NCBI GenBank assembly: GCA_021771675.1
Contig: JAETOP010000040.1
Location: 1-30,384, forward strand
Source of the DNA: Oscillospiraceae bacterium
GTDB taxonomy: Bacteria > Bacillota_A > Clostridia > Oscillospirales > Oscillospiraceae
Reading direction: 5' to 3'
Length of the DNA stretch: 30,384 bases
Shown here: positions 20,457 through 27,676 of the stretch, piece after piece
How the letters are laid out: the number at the start of each line of letters is the position of its first letter
How positions within the stretch are numbered: position 1 is the stretch's first letter
The notes under the pieces: generated by a model
Told to the model about the DNA's origin: nothing
Seen by the model: the letters and a program-made list of their open reading frames with translations, nothing else
The model's database searches: none
Position numbers and translations under genes: made by a program

Positions 20457-21509
20457 ATGAGACAACTGGAATTTTACCGCGGCAAGCGTGTGTTTATCAC
20501 CGGGCACACGGGCTTCAAAGGCTCCTGGCTGTGCGCCATCCTGACCATGGCAGGCGCACAGGTGACGGGCTATGCCCTTCCCCCGGCGGATCAAAGTCTC
20601 TATGGGCTGCTCGGCCTGGACGGCAAGCTGCACAGCGTGTACGGGGATATCCGGGATCTGGACAGCCTTTGGGCCGCCTTTGACCGGGCACGGCCGGAAA
20701 TGGTGTTCCATCTGGCTGCCCAGCCCATTGTCCGGGAGGGTTACCGTAACCCGGTGGGCACCTATTCCACCAACGTGATGGGGGCGGTGCATCTGCTGGA
20801 ATGCGTCCGGCGGGCGGAATCGGTTCGAAGCTTTCTCAATGTCACCACGGACAAGGTTTACGAGAATCACCAGTGGCCCTGGGGCTACCGGGAGACGGAC
20901 AATTTGAACGGCATTGACCCCTACGCCAACTCCAAATCCTGCTCAGAACTGGCGACAGACAGCTATCGGAGCAGCTTCCTGGCAGGCCAGGGGGTGGCGG
21001 TGAGCACGGCCCGAGCGGGGAACGTGATTGGGGGCGGAGATTTCGCGCCGGATCGGATTATCCCAGACTGCGTCCGCGCCGTTCAAAAAGGCGAGGCCAT
21101 CCGGCTTCGGAATCCCAGCTCCATCCGCCCGTACCAGCACGTGCTGGAGCCCTTATCCGCCTATCTGTTGATCGCCCAGCGGCAATATGAGGACGCTTCC
21201 CTGGCCGGCAGTTACAATGTGGGCCCGGACAGTTGCGACTGCCTCACCACCGGGGAGCTGGCCGACCTGTTCTGCCAGGCCTGGGGCGCTCCTGCCCGCT
21301 GGGAGCACACAGGGGAGCGCGGCCCCCACGAGGATGCCATCCTCAAGCTGGACTGCTCGAAGATCCAAAGCGTCTTGGGCTGGAGGCCGAAGTGGCACGC
21401 GCCGCAGGCGGTGTCAGAAACGGTGGCCTGGGCCAGGCAGTGGCTGGCGGGAAACGATATGGATGTATATACGGCAAGACAGATCGAAACGTATTTTGCG
21501 AAACGCTAA
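20457..21509 (+). CDS. rfbG: CDP-glucose 4,6-dehydratase
   Basis: The enzyme converts CDP-glucose to CDP-4-keto-6-deoxyglucose. It is a short-chain dehydrogenase-type protein with an NAD-binding loop near the N-terminus (VFITGHTGFKGSW), LNVTTDKVYEN in the active-site region and the catalytic YANSK pair (DPYANSKSCSE). About 350 residues is normal. The start is ambiguous: ATG 20457 follows GGTGA and gives the usual beginning MRQLEFYRGKRVFITGHTG, whereas ATG 20445 overlaps the rfbF stop and adds four residues. Overlap with rfbF implies translational coupling. The product is the branch point for many 6-deoxysugars, and the aminotransferase, epimerase and C-methyltransferase downstream fit as next steps. 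Confidence 0.92.
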   Translation: MRQLEFYRGKRVFITGHTGFKGSWLCAILTMAGAQVTGYALPPADQSLYGLLGLDGKLHSVYGDIRDLDSLWAAFDRARPEMVFHLAAQPIVREGYRNPVGTYSTNVMGAVHLLECVRRAESVRSFLNVTTDKVYENHQWPWGYRETDNLNGIDPYANSKSCSELATDSYRSSFLAGQGVAVSTARAGNVIGGGDFAPDRIIPDCVRAVQKGEAIRLRNPSSIRPYQHVLEPLSAYLLIAQRQYEDASLAGSYNVGPDSCDCLTTGELADLFCQAWGAPARWEHTGERGPHEDAILKLDCSKIQSVLGWRPKWHAPQAVSETVAWARQWLAGNDMDVYTARQIETYFAKR

Positions 21510-21526
21510 GGGACGAGGGATCATTC

Positions 21527-22534
21527 ATGATTCAAACCATATCTGTAAATCCTCCTGAAAGGCTCCGCGCTTATACAGAAGTTACCCTATCGGGTGGAGG
21601 ACTGGATGGCTTTCCTTTTCTCTCCATTGACCGTGACAGTTATATTGTGCAGGCAGAGGTGCAAAGCGGAATCAATTTTCGTCCAAAAGATGGACGGCAC
21701 TGCTTGGCCATCGGTAAAGGGTGCTCCTTGGCGGACGGCATCACCTTTGTGATCGACCTGAATCATGATTACCGTTCTGTTTCCCAAGGCGCCAACGCTT
21801 TTCTGGAGGGTATTGTCCCTATGACAAAAACTCCGAGAAAAGGCACCGTTATCATTCAAAATGATGTCTGGATCGGACATGGGGCAACCATTATGGCCGG
21901 GGTTACGTTACATAACGGCTGTATTGTGGCCGCGCAGGCCGTTGTCACAAAGGATGTTCCGCCTTACGCCATGGTTGGCGGCAACCCGGCGAAGATTTTG
22001 GGCTACCGCTTCGCGCCCGATACGATCACGGCACTCCAGAAAATAGCCTGGTGGGACTGGCTGGAAAAAATCCAGTGGGACAGGCGGGAGGACTTTGCCC
22101 TCCCGGTGGAGGCATTTATAGAAAAATATCTTCCGTTTACGGAAGATACTGCCCCCGGGGGCAGCGGCCACAATACCATTTACTTTCCAGTTGATGTGGG
22201 AGAGCCCTTCCCCCTCTACCCTAAAGTGCTGAAGGAGTATTTTCAAAAAGACCGTCCTAATGCCGAGCTTTTGCTCTATATATCTGTGGAGCGCTCCGCT
22301 GAGGAAAACATCCGTGCCGTAGAATGTATTTTGGAACAATATGAGGCTCGGGACAGCTGTGTGACGCTTCAAACCGGGGTGACGCTTGACGAGCGTGTTT
22401 TGTTTCAAGGCGCGGACTACTATGTCACCACCCGCGCCAAAGAGACCGTCTACCGGACCTGTTTGGCAGACCGCTATGGCACAAAGGTGCTGTATGGAAC
22501 AGACGATGGCCTGTTCCCGGACAATTTGCAATAA
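21527..22534 (+). CDS. Left-handed beta-helix acyltransferase with a C-terminal domain
   Basis: The first about 200 residues are a CatB/LpxA-like hexapeptide-repeat acetyltransferase: VIIQNDVWIGHGATIMAGVT, NGCIVAAQAVVTKDVPPYAM and VGGNPAKILGYRF, with the likely catalytic H in the NHDYRSVSQGAN area (about residues 79-90). The last about 110 residues (PNAELLLYISVERSAEENIRAV onward) form a separate domain I do not recognise; it resembles the sugar-hydroxyl or transferase tails seen in cell-surface glycan enzymes. Total length is 335. ATG 21527 has GAGGG about 8 bases upstream. In this cluster it probably acetylates an amino or hydroxyl group of the deoxysugar. Confidence 0.82.
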   Translation: MIQTISVNPPERLRAYTEVTLSGGGLDGFPFLSIDRDSYIVQAEVQSGINFRPKDGRHCLAIGKGCSLADGITFVIDLNHDYRSVSQGANAFLEGIVPMTKTPRKGTVIIQNDVWIGHGATIMAGVTLHNGCIVAAQAVVTKDVPPYAMVGGNPAKILGYRFAPDTITALQKIAWWDWLEKIQWDRREDFALPVEAFIEKYLPFTEDTAPGGSGHNTIYFPVDVGEPFPLYPKVLKEYFQKDRPNAELLLYISVERSAEENIRAVECILEQYEARDSCVTLQTGVTLDERVLFQGADYYVTTRAKETVYRTCLADRYGTKVLYGTDDGLFPDNLQ

Positions 22535-22583
22535 CGGGTACTATTCCTGACCCGATACTGTATCACTTGACGAGGCGAAAAAT

Positions 22584-24077
22584 ATGCTGGATGTTTTATC
22601 AACACCAATTTTAGTTTCCGGAAGCTCCATCTCCCCACTGGAGGTCTATTACGCCGCCGACGCGGCGCTGACCGGGTGGAACGAAAAATGCTTCGACTAT
22701 CTCAAGCGGTTTGAGGCCTGTGTGTGCGAAACGCTGGGGGTAAACTACGCCATCGCCACCCCGTCCTGCACCGCCGCCCTCCATTTGGCCCTGCTGACCA
22801 TCGGCGTAGGGCCCGGGGACGAGGTGATTTTGCCGGACAGCACCTGGGTGGCATCCGCCAACCCGGTGGCGTACACCGGCGCCACCCCGGTCTTTGTGGA
22901 TGTCTGCGAGGACGACTGGACCATCGACCCGGAGGCGGTCCGCCGGGCGGTGACGCCGAAAACCAAAGCGATTATCCCGGTTCACCTCTATGGCCATCCC
23001 TGCAAAATGGATGAGCTCAACGCCATTGCCCGGGAATTTGGCCTCTATGTCATTGAGGACGCGGCGGAGAGCATGGGCAGCCTGTACCACGGCAGGCACA
23101 CCGGCGCCCTGGGCGATATGGGATGCTTCAGCTTCCACGGCTCCAAAACGGTGGTGATGGGCGAGGGCGGGGTGTTTACCACCAACGATGAGAAGCTCTA
23201 CAGCCGGGCCAAATTTTTGGGCGACCAGGCCAAGCACCCGACCATACGGTTTTACAACGAGGAAATCGGGTATAAATTCCGGCTGTCCAACCTCCAGGCC
23301 GCGTTTGGCCTGGGGCAGATGGAGCGGCTGGAGGAGATTGTGGAGAAAAAGCGTCAGGTATTCCGGTGGTATCAGGAGGAGTTGGGCGATATCGGCGGCC
23401 TGACCCTAAACCCGGAGCTGCCGGGAATTCGGAACAATTTCTGGATGGTGACGGCTGTGCTGGGTGATGAGTTCCCCGTGGATGCCGCCCAGGTGCTGCC
23501 TGAGATGGAACAGCGTGCCGTCAGCCCCCGCCCGTTCTTCTACCCCTGTACGGAGCTGCCCATCTATCGCAGCTGCCGCCGCGTCCCCACGCCTGTGGCC
23601 CACCGCCTCCATGACAGGGCGTTCAATCTGCCCAGCGGCGCGGAGATGACCCGGGAGGAGGTGCGGTATGTCTGCACCCACCTGTGCCAGATTTTGACGG
23701 GCAAGGAGGGAGCGGCGCCCATCACAGGGTGGCTGGCCAAAAAGGAGAATTTCCTCCGGGCCAAGGACAGCTTCCCCGGTGTGGAGCTTGTCAACCCGGA
23801 TTTCAAAACCATGGACTGTGAAATCGTGGTGGAGGACATGAGCCAACTCACGGAAAAGCTGCTGGAGGAGATCCGCAAGAAGTGTGGCTTTAGGCGGCTG
23901 CTGATTCGGCAGATCGTCCGGGCGGGAGAGCGGTGCGATGGGCTGCTGTCCCTCGGCTTTGAGCTGCGGCAGCAAACCCCGCTGGCCCAGGTAAATGGCC
24001 AATGGGTTCCGTTGCTTTTGCAGCCCTATGCCGACGCCCAGGCCTATGAAGCCGTATTTTTGAAAGCCTTTTCCTGA
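22584..24077 (+). CDS. DegT/DnrJ/EryC1-type PLP-dependent sugar aminotransferase
   Basis: The 497-residue protein has an aminotransferase core of about 375 residues. PLP-site features are the NYAIATPSCTAALHLAL phrase, EDAAESMGS (D159 likely contacts the pyridine nitrogen) and FHGSKTVVMGEGG, where K188 is the expected Schiff-base lysine. The lysine argues for amine transfer to a keto-sugar rather than the RfbH-type dehydrase reaction, which has a histidine there. The C-terminal 120 residues (from about GAAPITGWLAKKENF) are an addition that I cannot name. The ribosome site GAGG precedes ATG 22584. The likely substrate is a CDP- or related keto-deoxysugar from RfbG. Confidence 0.88.
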   Translation: MLDVLSTPILVSGSSISPLEVYYAADAALTGWNEKCFDYLKRFEACVCETLGVNYAIATPSCTAALHLALLTIGVGPGDEVILPDSTWVASANPVAYTGATPVFVDVCEDDWTIDPEAVRRAVTPKTKAIIPVHLYGHPCKMDELNAIAREFGLYVIEDAAESMGSLYHGRHTGALGDMGCFSFHGSKTVVMGEGGVFTTNDEKLYSRAKFLGDQAKHPTIRFYNEEIGYKFRLSNLQAAFGLGQMERLEEIVEKKRQVFRWYQEELGDIGGLTLNPELPGIRNNFWMVTAVLGDEFPVDAAQVLPEMEQRAVSPRPFFYPCTELPIYRSCRRVPTPVAHRLHDRAFNLPSGAEMTREEVRYVCTHLCQILTGKEGAAPITGWLAKKENFLRAKDSFPGVELVNPDFKTMDCEIVVEDMSQLTEKLLEEIRKKCGFRRLLIRQIVRAGERCDGLLSLGFELRQQTPLAQVNGQWVPLLLQPYADAQAYEAVFLKAFS

Positions 24078-24099
24078 CCCCCGAAAGGAGGCGAAGCAT

Positions 24100-24687
24100 A
24101 TGGGTTCCTTTGTGTTTCAGACCACAAAGCTTGAGGGCCTGTGCCTGATCAGTCCCATCTTCATCCGCGACCAGCGCGGATACTTCTCCAAACCCTTTGA
24201 GCGGGAAATCTTCGCGGCGCACGGCGTGTGCTTTGACGTGGCGGAGGAGCTGGAAAGCCGCTCTGCCCAGGGTACTCTGCGCGGCCTGCACTTCCAGCGC
24301 CGGCACAGCCAGGACAAGCTGATCCGGGTGCTGTCCGGCGAAGTCTACGATGTGGCGGTGGATCTGCGACCCGACTCGAAAACGTTTGGGGTGTGGCAGG
24401 GCTTTGTGCTGTCCGCAGAAAGCCGGGAGATGCTGTATTTGCCAAAGGGCTTTGCCCACGGTTTTTTTGCGTGCCGGGATCACACCGTCATGCACTATCT
24501 CTGCGGGGATCGGTACGACCCGGAGAGCGAGGACGGCATTCTTTGGAATGATCCCGATCTGGCAATCAACTGGCCGGTCGAACCAGGACAGCCGCCGCAA
24601 CTATCTGAACGGGATCAAGGGTTTCAAACTCTTCAGCAGTTCAAACAGTCTTTACCGCCGGACATAGGAGGAAATGAAATTGGATAA
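24100..24687 (+). CDS. rfbC: dTDP-4-dehydrorhamnose 3,5-epimerase-type sugar epimerase
   Basis: The 195-residue cupin-like enzyme of the RmlC/RfbC family epimerises C3 and/or C5 of 4-keto-6-deoxy nucleotide sugars. Conserved features are RDQRGYFSKPF at about 23-33, LRGLHFQ with the catalytic H64, DVAVDLRPDSKTFG at about 84-97 (D88) and LPKGFAHGF. The length is normal. Strong AAGGAGG lies 9 bases before ATG 24100. Although the family is named for dTDP substrates, the cluster holds CDP-sugar enzymes and no RmlA or RmlB, so a CDP-linked substrate is likelier. It overlaps the C-methyltransferase start. Confidence 0.88.
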   Translation: MGSFVFQTTKLEGLCLISPIFIRDQRGYFSKPFEREIFAAHGVCFDVAEELESRSAQGTLRGLHFQRRHSQDKLIRVLSGEVYDVAVDLRPDSKTFGVWQGFVLSAESREMLYLPKGFAHGFFACRDHTVMHYLCGDRYDPESEDGILWNDPDLAINWPVEPGQPPQLSERDQGFQTLQQFKQSLPPDIGGNEIG

Positions 24688-25918
24688 CCAACACTGCCGC
24701 TTCTGCGGCCATGAGCTGAAGCACACCTTTGCGGATCTGGGCTTGTCCCCGCTGTCCAACGAGTACTTAAAGCGGTCGGATCTGGAGCGAGGGCAGATGT
24801 TTTATCCCTTGAATGTGAAGGTGTGTGAGCAGTGCTTCCTGGTGCAGGCCGCCGAATACCAGCGGCCCGAGCAGATTTTCGGGGAGTACCAGTATTTCAG
24901 CTCCTATTCTGAGAGCTGGCTGGCTCACTGCAAAGCCTATGTGGACAAGATCGTCCCCCGGCTTTCCCTGACTTCGGACAGCCGCGTGCTGGAGATCGCC
25001 TGTAATGATGGCTACCTGCTGCAATATTTTCGGCCCTATGGCATTCCGATCAAGGGAGTTGAGCCGGCGGAAAATGTGGCCGAGGAGGCCAGGGCCAAGG
25101 GGATTGAGGTTGCGTGCTGCTTCTTCGGGGCGCAGACCGCCCGGGATATCGCGGCCCAGGATGGCCTTTATGACTTAGTGATTGGTAATAATGTGCTGGC
25201 CCACGTGCCGGACATCAACAGTTTTGTGGAAGGACTTGGAATTGTGTTGGCTCCCGGAGGGACAATCACGATGGAGTTCCCTCACTTGCTCCAATTAATT
25301 GAGCAGTGCCAGTTTGACACCATCTACCATGAGCATTTTCACTACCTCTCGCTGGGGACAGTAAAGCGCATCTTCAACGCACACGGGCTGGAGATCTACG
25401 ATGTGGAGGAGCTGCCCACCCACGGCGGCTCTCTGCGGATCTACGCGGCGCACCGGGAATATGGCCAAATCCATATGCAGGATGCCGTCGGCGCCCTTTT
25501 GACGCGGGAGCGGGACTTTGGCCTGGAGGATATCCAATCCTACGCCAGCTTTTCAACAAAAATTCAGAAAATCAAACTGGACACCCTGGGCCAGCTCAGC
25601 CAGTGGAAGCAGGCAGGGAAGCACATTGCCGCCTTCGGCGCGGCGGCCAAGGGGAACACCTTCCTGAACTACTGTGGTATCAAAAATGACCTGATTGACT
25701 TTGTAGTGGACTCTAACCCGCATAAACAGGGCCTGTATCTTCCTGGCAGCCTGATCCCAATTATGAATCGGGAAGCGTTATGGGAGCGTAAGCCTGACTA
25801 TTTGCTGATTTTACCGTGGAACCTGACGGATGAGATCGTAAAGACTGCAGGCTTTATCTCTGAATGGGGCGGGCAATTCGTTGTGTGCATACCACAGCTT
25901 CACGTTTTTTCAGCTTAA
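24674..25918 (+). CDS. Sugar C-methyltransferase (TylC3/NovU-like)
   Basis: The 414-residue enzyme has the three-part layout of nucleotide-sugar C-methyltransferases. An N-terminal zinc module (HCRFCG, then KVCEQCFLVQ) precedes a SAM-binding domain with LEIACNDGYLLQYF (about 106-119), and the catalytic phrase YHEHFHYLSLG leads into the C-terminal domain (HGGSLRIYAA, FGAAAKGNTFLNY, VVDSNPHKQG). It would add a branched methyl group to a keto-deoxysugar, as in mycarose-type sugars. The start is ambiguous: AGGAGG is only 2 bases before ATG 24674, while TTG 24680 has ideal spacing. It overlaps the end of rfbC by 8-14 bases and ends the glycan cluster. Confidence 0.88.
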   Translation: MKLDNQHCRFCGHELKHTFADLGLSPLSNEYLKRSDLERGQMFYPLNVKVCEQCFLVQAAEYQRPEQIFGEYQYFSSYSESWLAHCKAYVDKIVPRLSLTSDSRVLEIACNDGYLLQYFRPYGIPIKGVEPAENVAEEARAKGIEVACCFFGAQTARDIAAQDGLYDLVIGNNVLAHVPDINSFVEGLGIVLAPGGTITMEFPHLLQLIEQCQFDTIYHEHFHYLSLGTVKRIFNAHGLEIYDVEELPTHGGSLRIYAAHREYGQIHMQDAVGALLTRERDFGLEDIQSYASFSTKIQKIKLDTLGQLSQWKQAGKHIAAFGAAAKGNTFLNYCGIKNDLIDFVVDSNPHKQGLYLPGSLIPIMNREALWERKPDYLLILPWNLTDEIVKTAGFISEWGGQFVVCIPQLHVFSA

Positions 25919-26276
25919 TATATCAATTTTTGCGAAATCTGTTAAGCGGGGAGCATACAGGACTCCAATTAAGATGATTGAATTAAATGACAAAAACCAA
26001 TCCCCCTATTCATAGTTCACAACCTTACATGATGCACCCTGTCATTAAGTTGGATCTGTGGCGCGATTCAGCCGTAAGGCCACGAGTCGAGCAATGTGCA
26101 TCTAGCTTCGATTGAGTGCGGAGAGATAGAGAATCCCCCGCCTCCACCGCTTGCCCAACACATTATGTGTTGTTGCTTTATTTTAAACTAAAAGCGGTCA
26201 GTGAAGTCCATCCACTGCCGCCGCCAGCTGGTGATCCACGGAAGAATGGTCATAACAAATTAAATTGGTGTTTTGA

Positions 26277-26315
26277 AGAAGGAACGCAAGCACACCGGGT
26301 GCTTGCGTTCCTTCT
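26277..26315. terminator. 17-bp perfect hairpin, probable terminator or attenuator
   Basis: AGAAGGAACGCAAGCAC (26277-26293) pairs perfectly with GTGCTTGCGTTCCTTCT (26299-26315) around an ACCGG loop. A T-run comes only a dozen bases later (26326-26330), so it may terminate less directly or act as an attenuator for the sigma-like gene 144 bases downstream. Confidence 0.6.
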
Positions 26316-26410
26316 CTGTTCGACATTTTTCGCTGCTACCCGACAGCGCCCCCGCTCGGATGACAACGAAAACTGCCGAACCCAACCGCCCCGCTGCCGG
26401 GGCCCTCCGA

Positions 26411-26450
26411 CTTCTGAAATCAAGCGTTTACCCCTGATTTCAGAAGGAGG
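26411..26450 (+). promoter_or_regulatory. Leader hairpin reaching the ribosome site of the sigma-like gene
   Basis: CTTCTGAAATCA (26411-26422) pairs perfectly with TGATTTCAGAAG (26435-26446), and the last bases of the stem begin the ribosome site AGAAGGAGG (26442-26450). If formed, it would partly hide the site. The DNA palindrome could equally be an operator. Confidence 0.55.
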
Positions 26451-26458
26451 TCTGCCCT

Positions 26459-26878
26459 ATGGTAGAAGAAAAGAATTACTATATTAAAGTGCCGGGAGCC
26501 CTGGTTGAAGTGACCGAGGAGGTATATCTCACCTATTACCGTATGCGCCGCCGCTGCTCCGCCGTCCAGGAGAAAGATACATACAACGGCGTGACTTCTT
26601 ATGACGCCCTCGATACAGCTGATACGCTGGGGGTGGACAATATCCCGGATTCAAATTCCCCCAGCGTGGAAGATCTGGCGATGGACAATCTGCTCCGGGA
26701 AAAACTCCGATTCTGTTTATCTCAGCTTACACTTCCAGAGCAGCTTCTCATTCACGCACTTTTTTATGAACAGAAAACGGAACGGGAATATGCCAAAACC
26801 CTTGGCATTTCCCAAAAAGCAGTGAATAAACGCCGTCATAAGGTTCTGGACAAGCTGCGCCGCATGATGACCGCTTAA
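26459..26878 (+). CDS. Sigma-factor-like helix-turn-helix regulator
   Basis: The 139-residue protein ends in a sigma-70 region 4-like helix-turn-helix: SQLTLPEQLLIHALFYEQ, TEREYAKTLGISQKAVNKRRHKVLDKLRRM (about residues 92-137). The first half has a phrase VYLTYYRMRRRCS, common to sigma-like proteins of Clostridia elements, and lacks a full region 2, so it may not work as an independent sigma factor. ATG 26459 follows AGAAGGAGG. Such proteins are common beside the serine recombinases of these elements and probably control excision or transfer genes. Its ribosome site adjoins a hairpin, hinting at tight control. The targets are unknown. Confidence 0.8.
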   Translation: MVEEKNYYIKVPGALVEVTEEVYLTYYRMRRRCSAVQEKDTYNGVTSYDALDTADTLGVDNIPDSNSPSVEDLAMDNLLREKLRFCLSQLTLPEQLLIHALFYEQKTEREYAKTLGISQKAVNKRRHKVLDKLRRMMTA

Positions 26879-26893
26879 AAATTTGTGGTTCTC

Positions 26894-26930
26894 AACCCCC
26901 TCACGAATCTGGATAAGAAGTGAGGGGGTT
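26894..26930 (+). terminator. Terminator-like hairpin after the sigma-like gene
   Basis: AACCCCCTCAC (26894-26904) and GTGAGGGGGTT (26920-26930) form an 11-bp perfect stem with a 15-base loop, 16 bases after the stop. Only GTCC follows, so the T-run is poor. Confidence 0.6.
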
Positions 26931-26939
26931 GTCCTATGC

Positions 26940-27326
26940 CCCCCGGTGAACCTTGAAAAATACCGGGCCGCGCCCGGTCACATCCGGCTACTGAAATACG
27001 TTCCCTGACGAGCAAGCGACCCTGGAGGGTGCGCCAAGACCCGCCTGTGGGGATTCTCCCCATCAAAGACGGCCAAATAAGGCGGCGAGCGGTACCCACC
27101 CGACCAGAAGCAGCGGACAAGCTGTTTTGCAATGACCTCGTCAGCACACAATGATACTCCTGCCTGCGGGCAGCTCGGAGCGATCCTCGGAGGGGTGAAA
27201 TTCCCGTGACGCGCCTTTTGCGCGGTTTCAGTCTGCCGCCCACGCCTGGGGAAGTAGTGTCGAATACAGGCGGACGAAAGATCAGGAATTCAGATATCTT
27301 TCGAGAACCTCTTGATTTTGGAAGCC
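26940..27326 (+). ncRNA. Structured non-coding region, candidate regulatory RNA
   Basis: No real gene is visible in about 390 bases, yet the sequence is GC-rich and full of local pairings: ACCGGGC/GCCCGGT (26962-26978), TGGGGA/TCCCCA (27048-27062), GCGC-CTTTT-GCGC near 27213-27225 and several purine-rich links typical of folded RNAs. It lies directly before a strong terminator (27327-27370). That combination suggests a transcribed RNA or a long leader of the next gene. I do not recognise the family. Boundaries and strand are inferred from the terminator. Confidence 0.4.
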
Positions 27327-27370
27327 ACGTGGGCCACCTGTCCCATCGCAAACAGGTGGCCCACGTTTTT
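27327..27370 (+). terminator. Strong Rho-independent terminator
   Basis: ACGTGGGCCACCTG (27327-27340) pairs perfectly with CAGGTGGCCCACGT (27353-27366), followed by TTTT. It lies 40 bases before the small gene at 27411. Confidence 0.88.
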
Positions 27371-27410
27371 CTGCAATCAAGCAACTTACTGTACGAAGGA
27401 GCGTTTCACT

Positions 27411-27566
27411 ATGTCTAAAGCTGAACTCACCGATAACCTCACCTTTGTCTCTGCCGTGCGGATGCTGAAGCAGCTCGTGGCGCAGGGACTTCTCTCCGCC
27501 GATGAGGAGGCCCGCACCCGGCAGGAGCTGGAGCGGAAGCTCCGGCCCACCATCTTCCTGGCCTGA
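27411..27566 (+). CDS. Small SHOCT-like protein
   Basis: This 51-residue protein (MSKAELTDNLTFVSAVRMLK and on to RPTIFLA) is mostly helical. The phrase LKQLVAQGLLSADEEARTRQ is like a SHOCT short helical module, where leucine-rich helices are followed by a Gly-Leu-turn and an acidic/Glu helix. Such small proteins commonly sit just upstream of the serine recombinases in Clostridia elements. AAGGAG lies about 9 bases before ATG 27411. I cannot assign a function; a recombination directionality role is conceivable but without evidence. Confidence 0.65.
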   Translation: MSKAELTDNLTFVSAVRMLKQLVAQGLLSADEEARTRQELERKLRPTIFLA

Positions 27567-27676
27567 TTTTGGAACTGTAAACTGCCCAATTTGTGTCCAC
27601 GCTTCTCGTTGCTATTTCCAAATAGCTTTAGAACAGGTGTTGTGGTATTGTCGTTGCTGAAAGGAGGAAGCCACCC

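Larger units (their letters stand above)
25919..26458. other. Gene-free stretch of 540 bases between cargo and right backbone
   Basis: No convincing coding frame is present. The sequence is AT-richer at its left. A 7-bp palindrome CAACACA/TGTGTTG (26156-26172) followed by TTGCTTTATTTT could be a weak terminator. A 17-bp hairpin (26277-26315) and the leader hairpin of the sigma-like gene (26411-26446) fill the right half. It is a plausible junction between cargo and element. Confidence 0.4.

Noticed and set aside
26116..26487. A 123-residue frame upstream of the sigma-like gene
   Set aside because: It crosses two hairpins and runs into the start of the next gene in another frame, with no ribosome site or conserved phrase.
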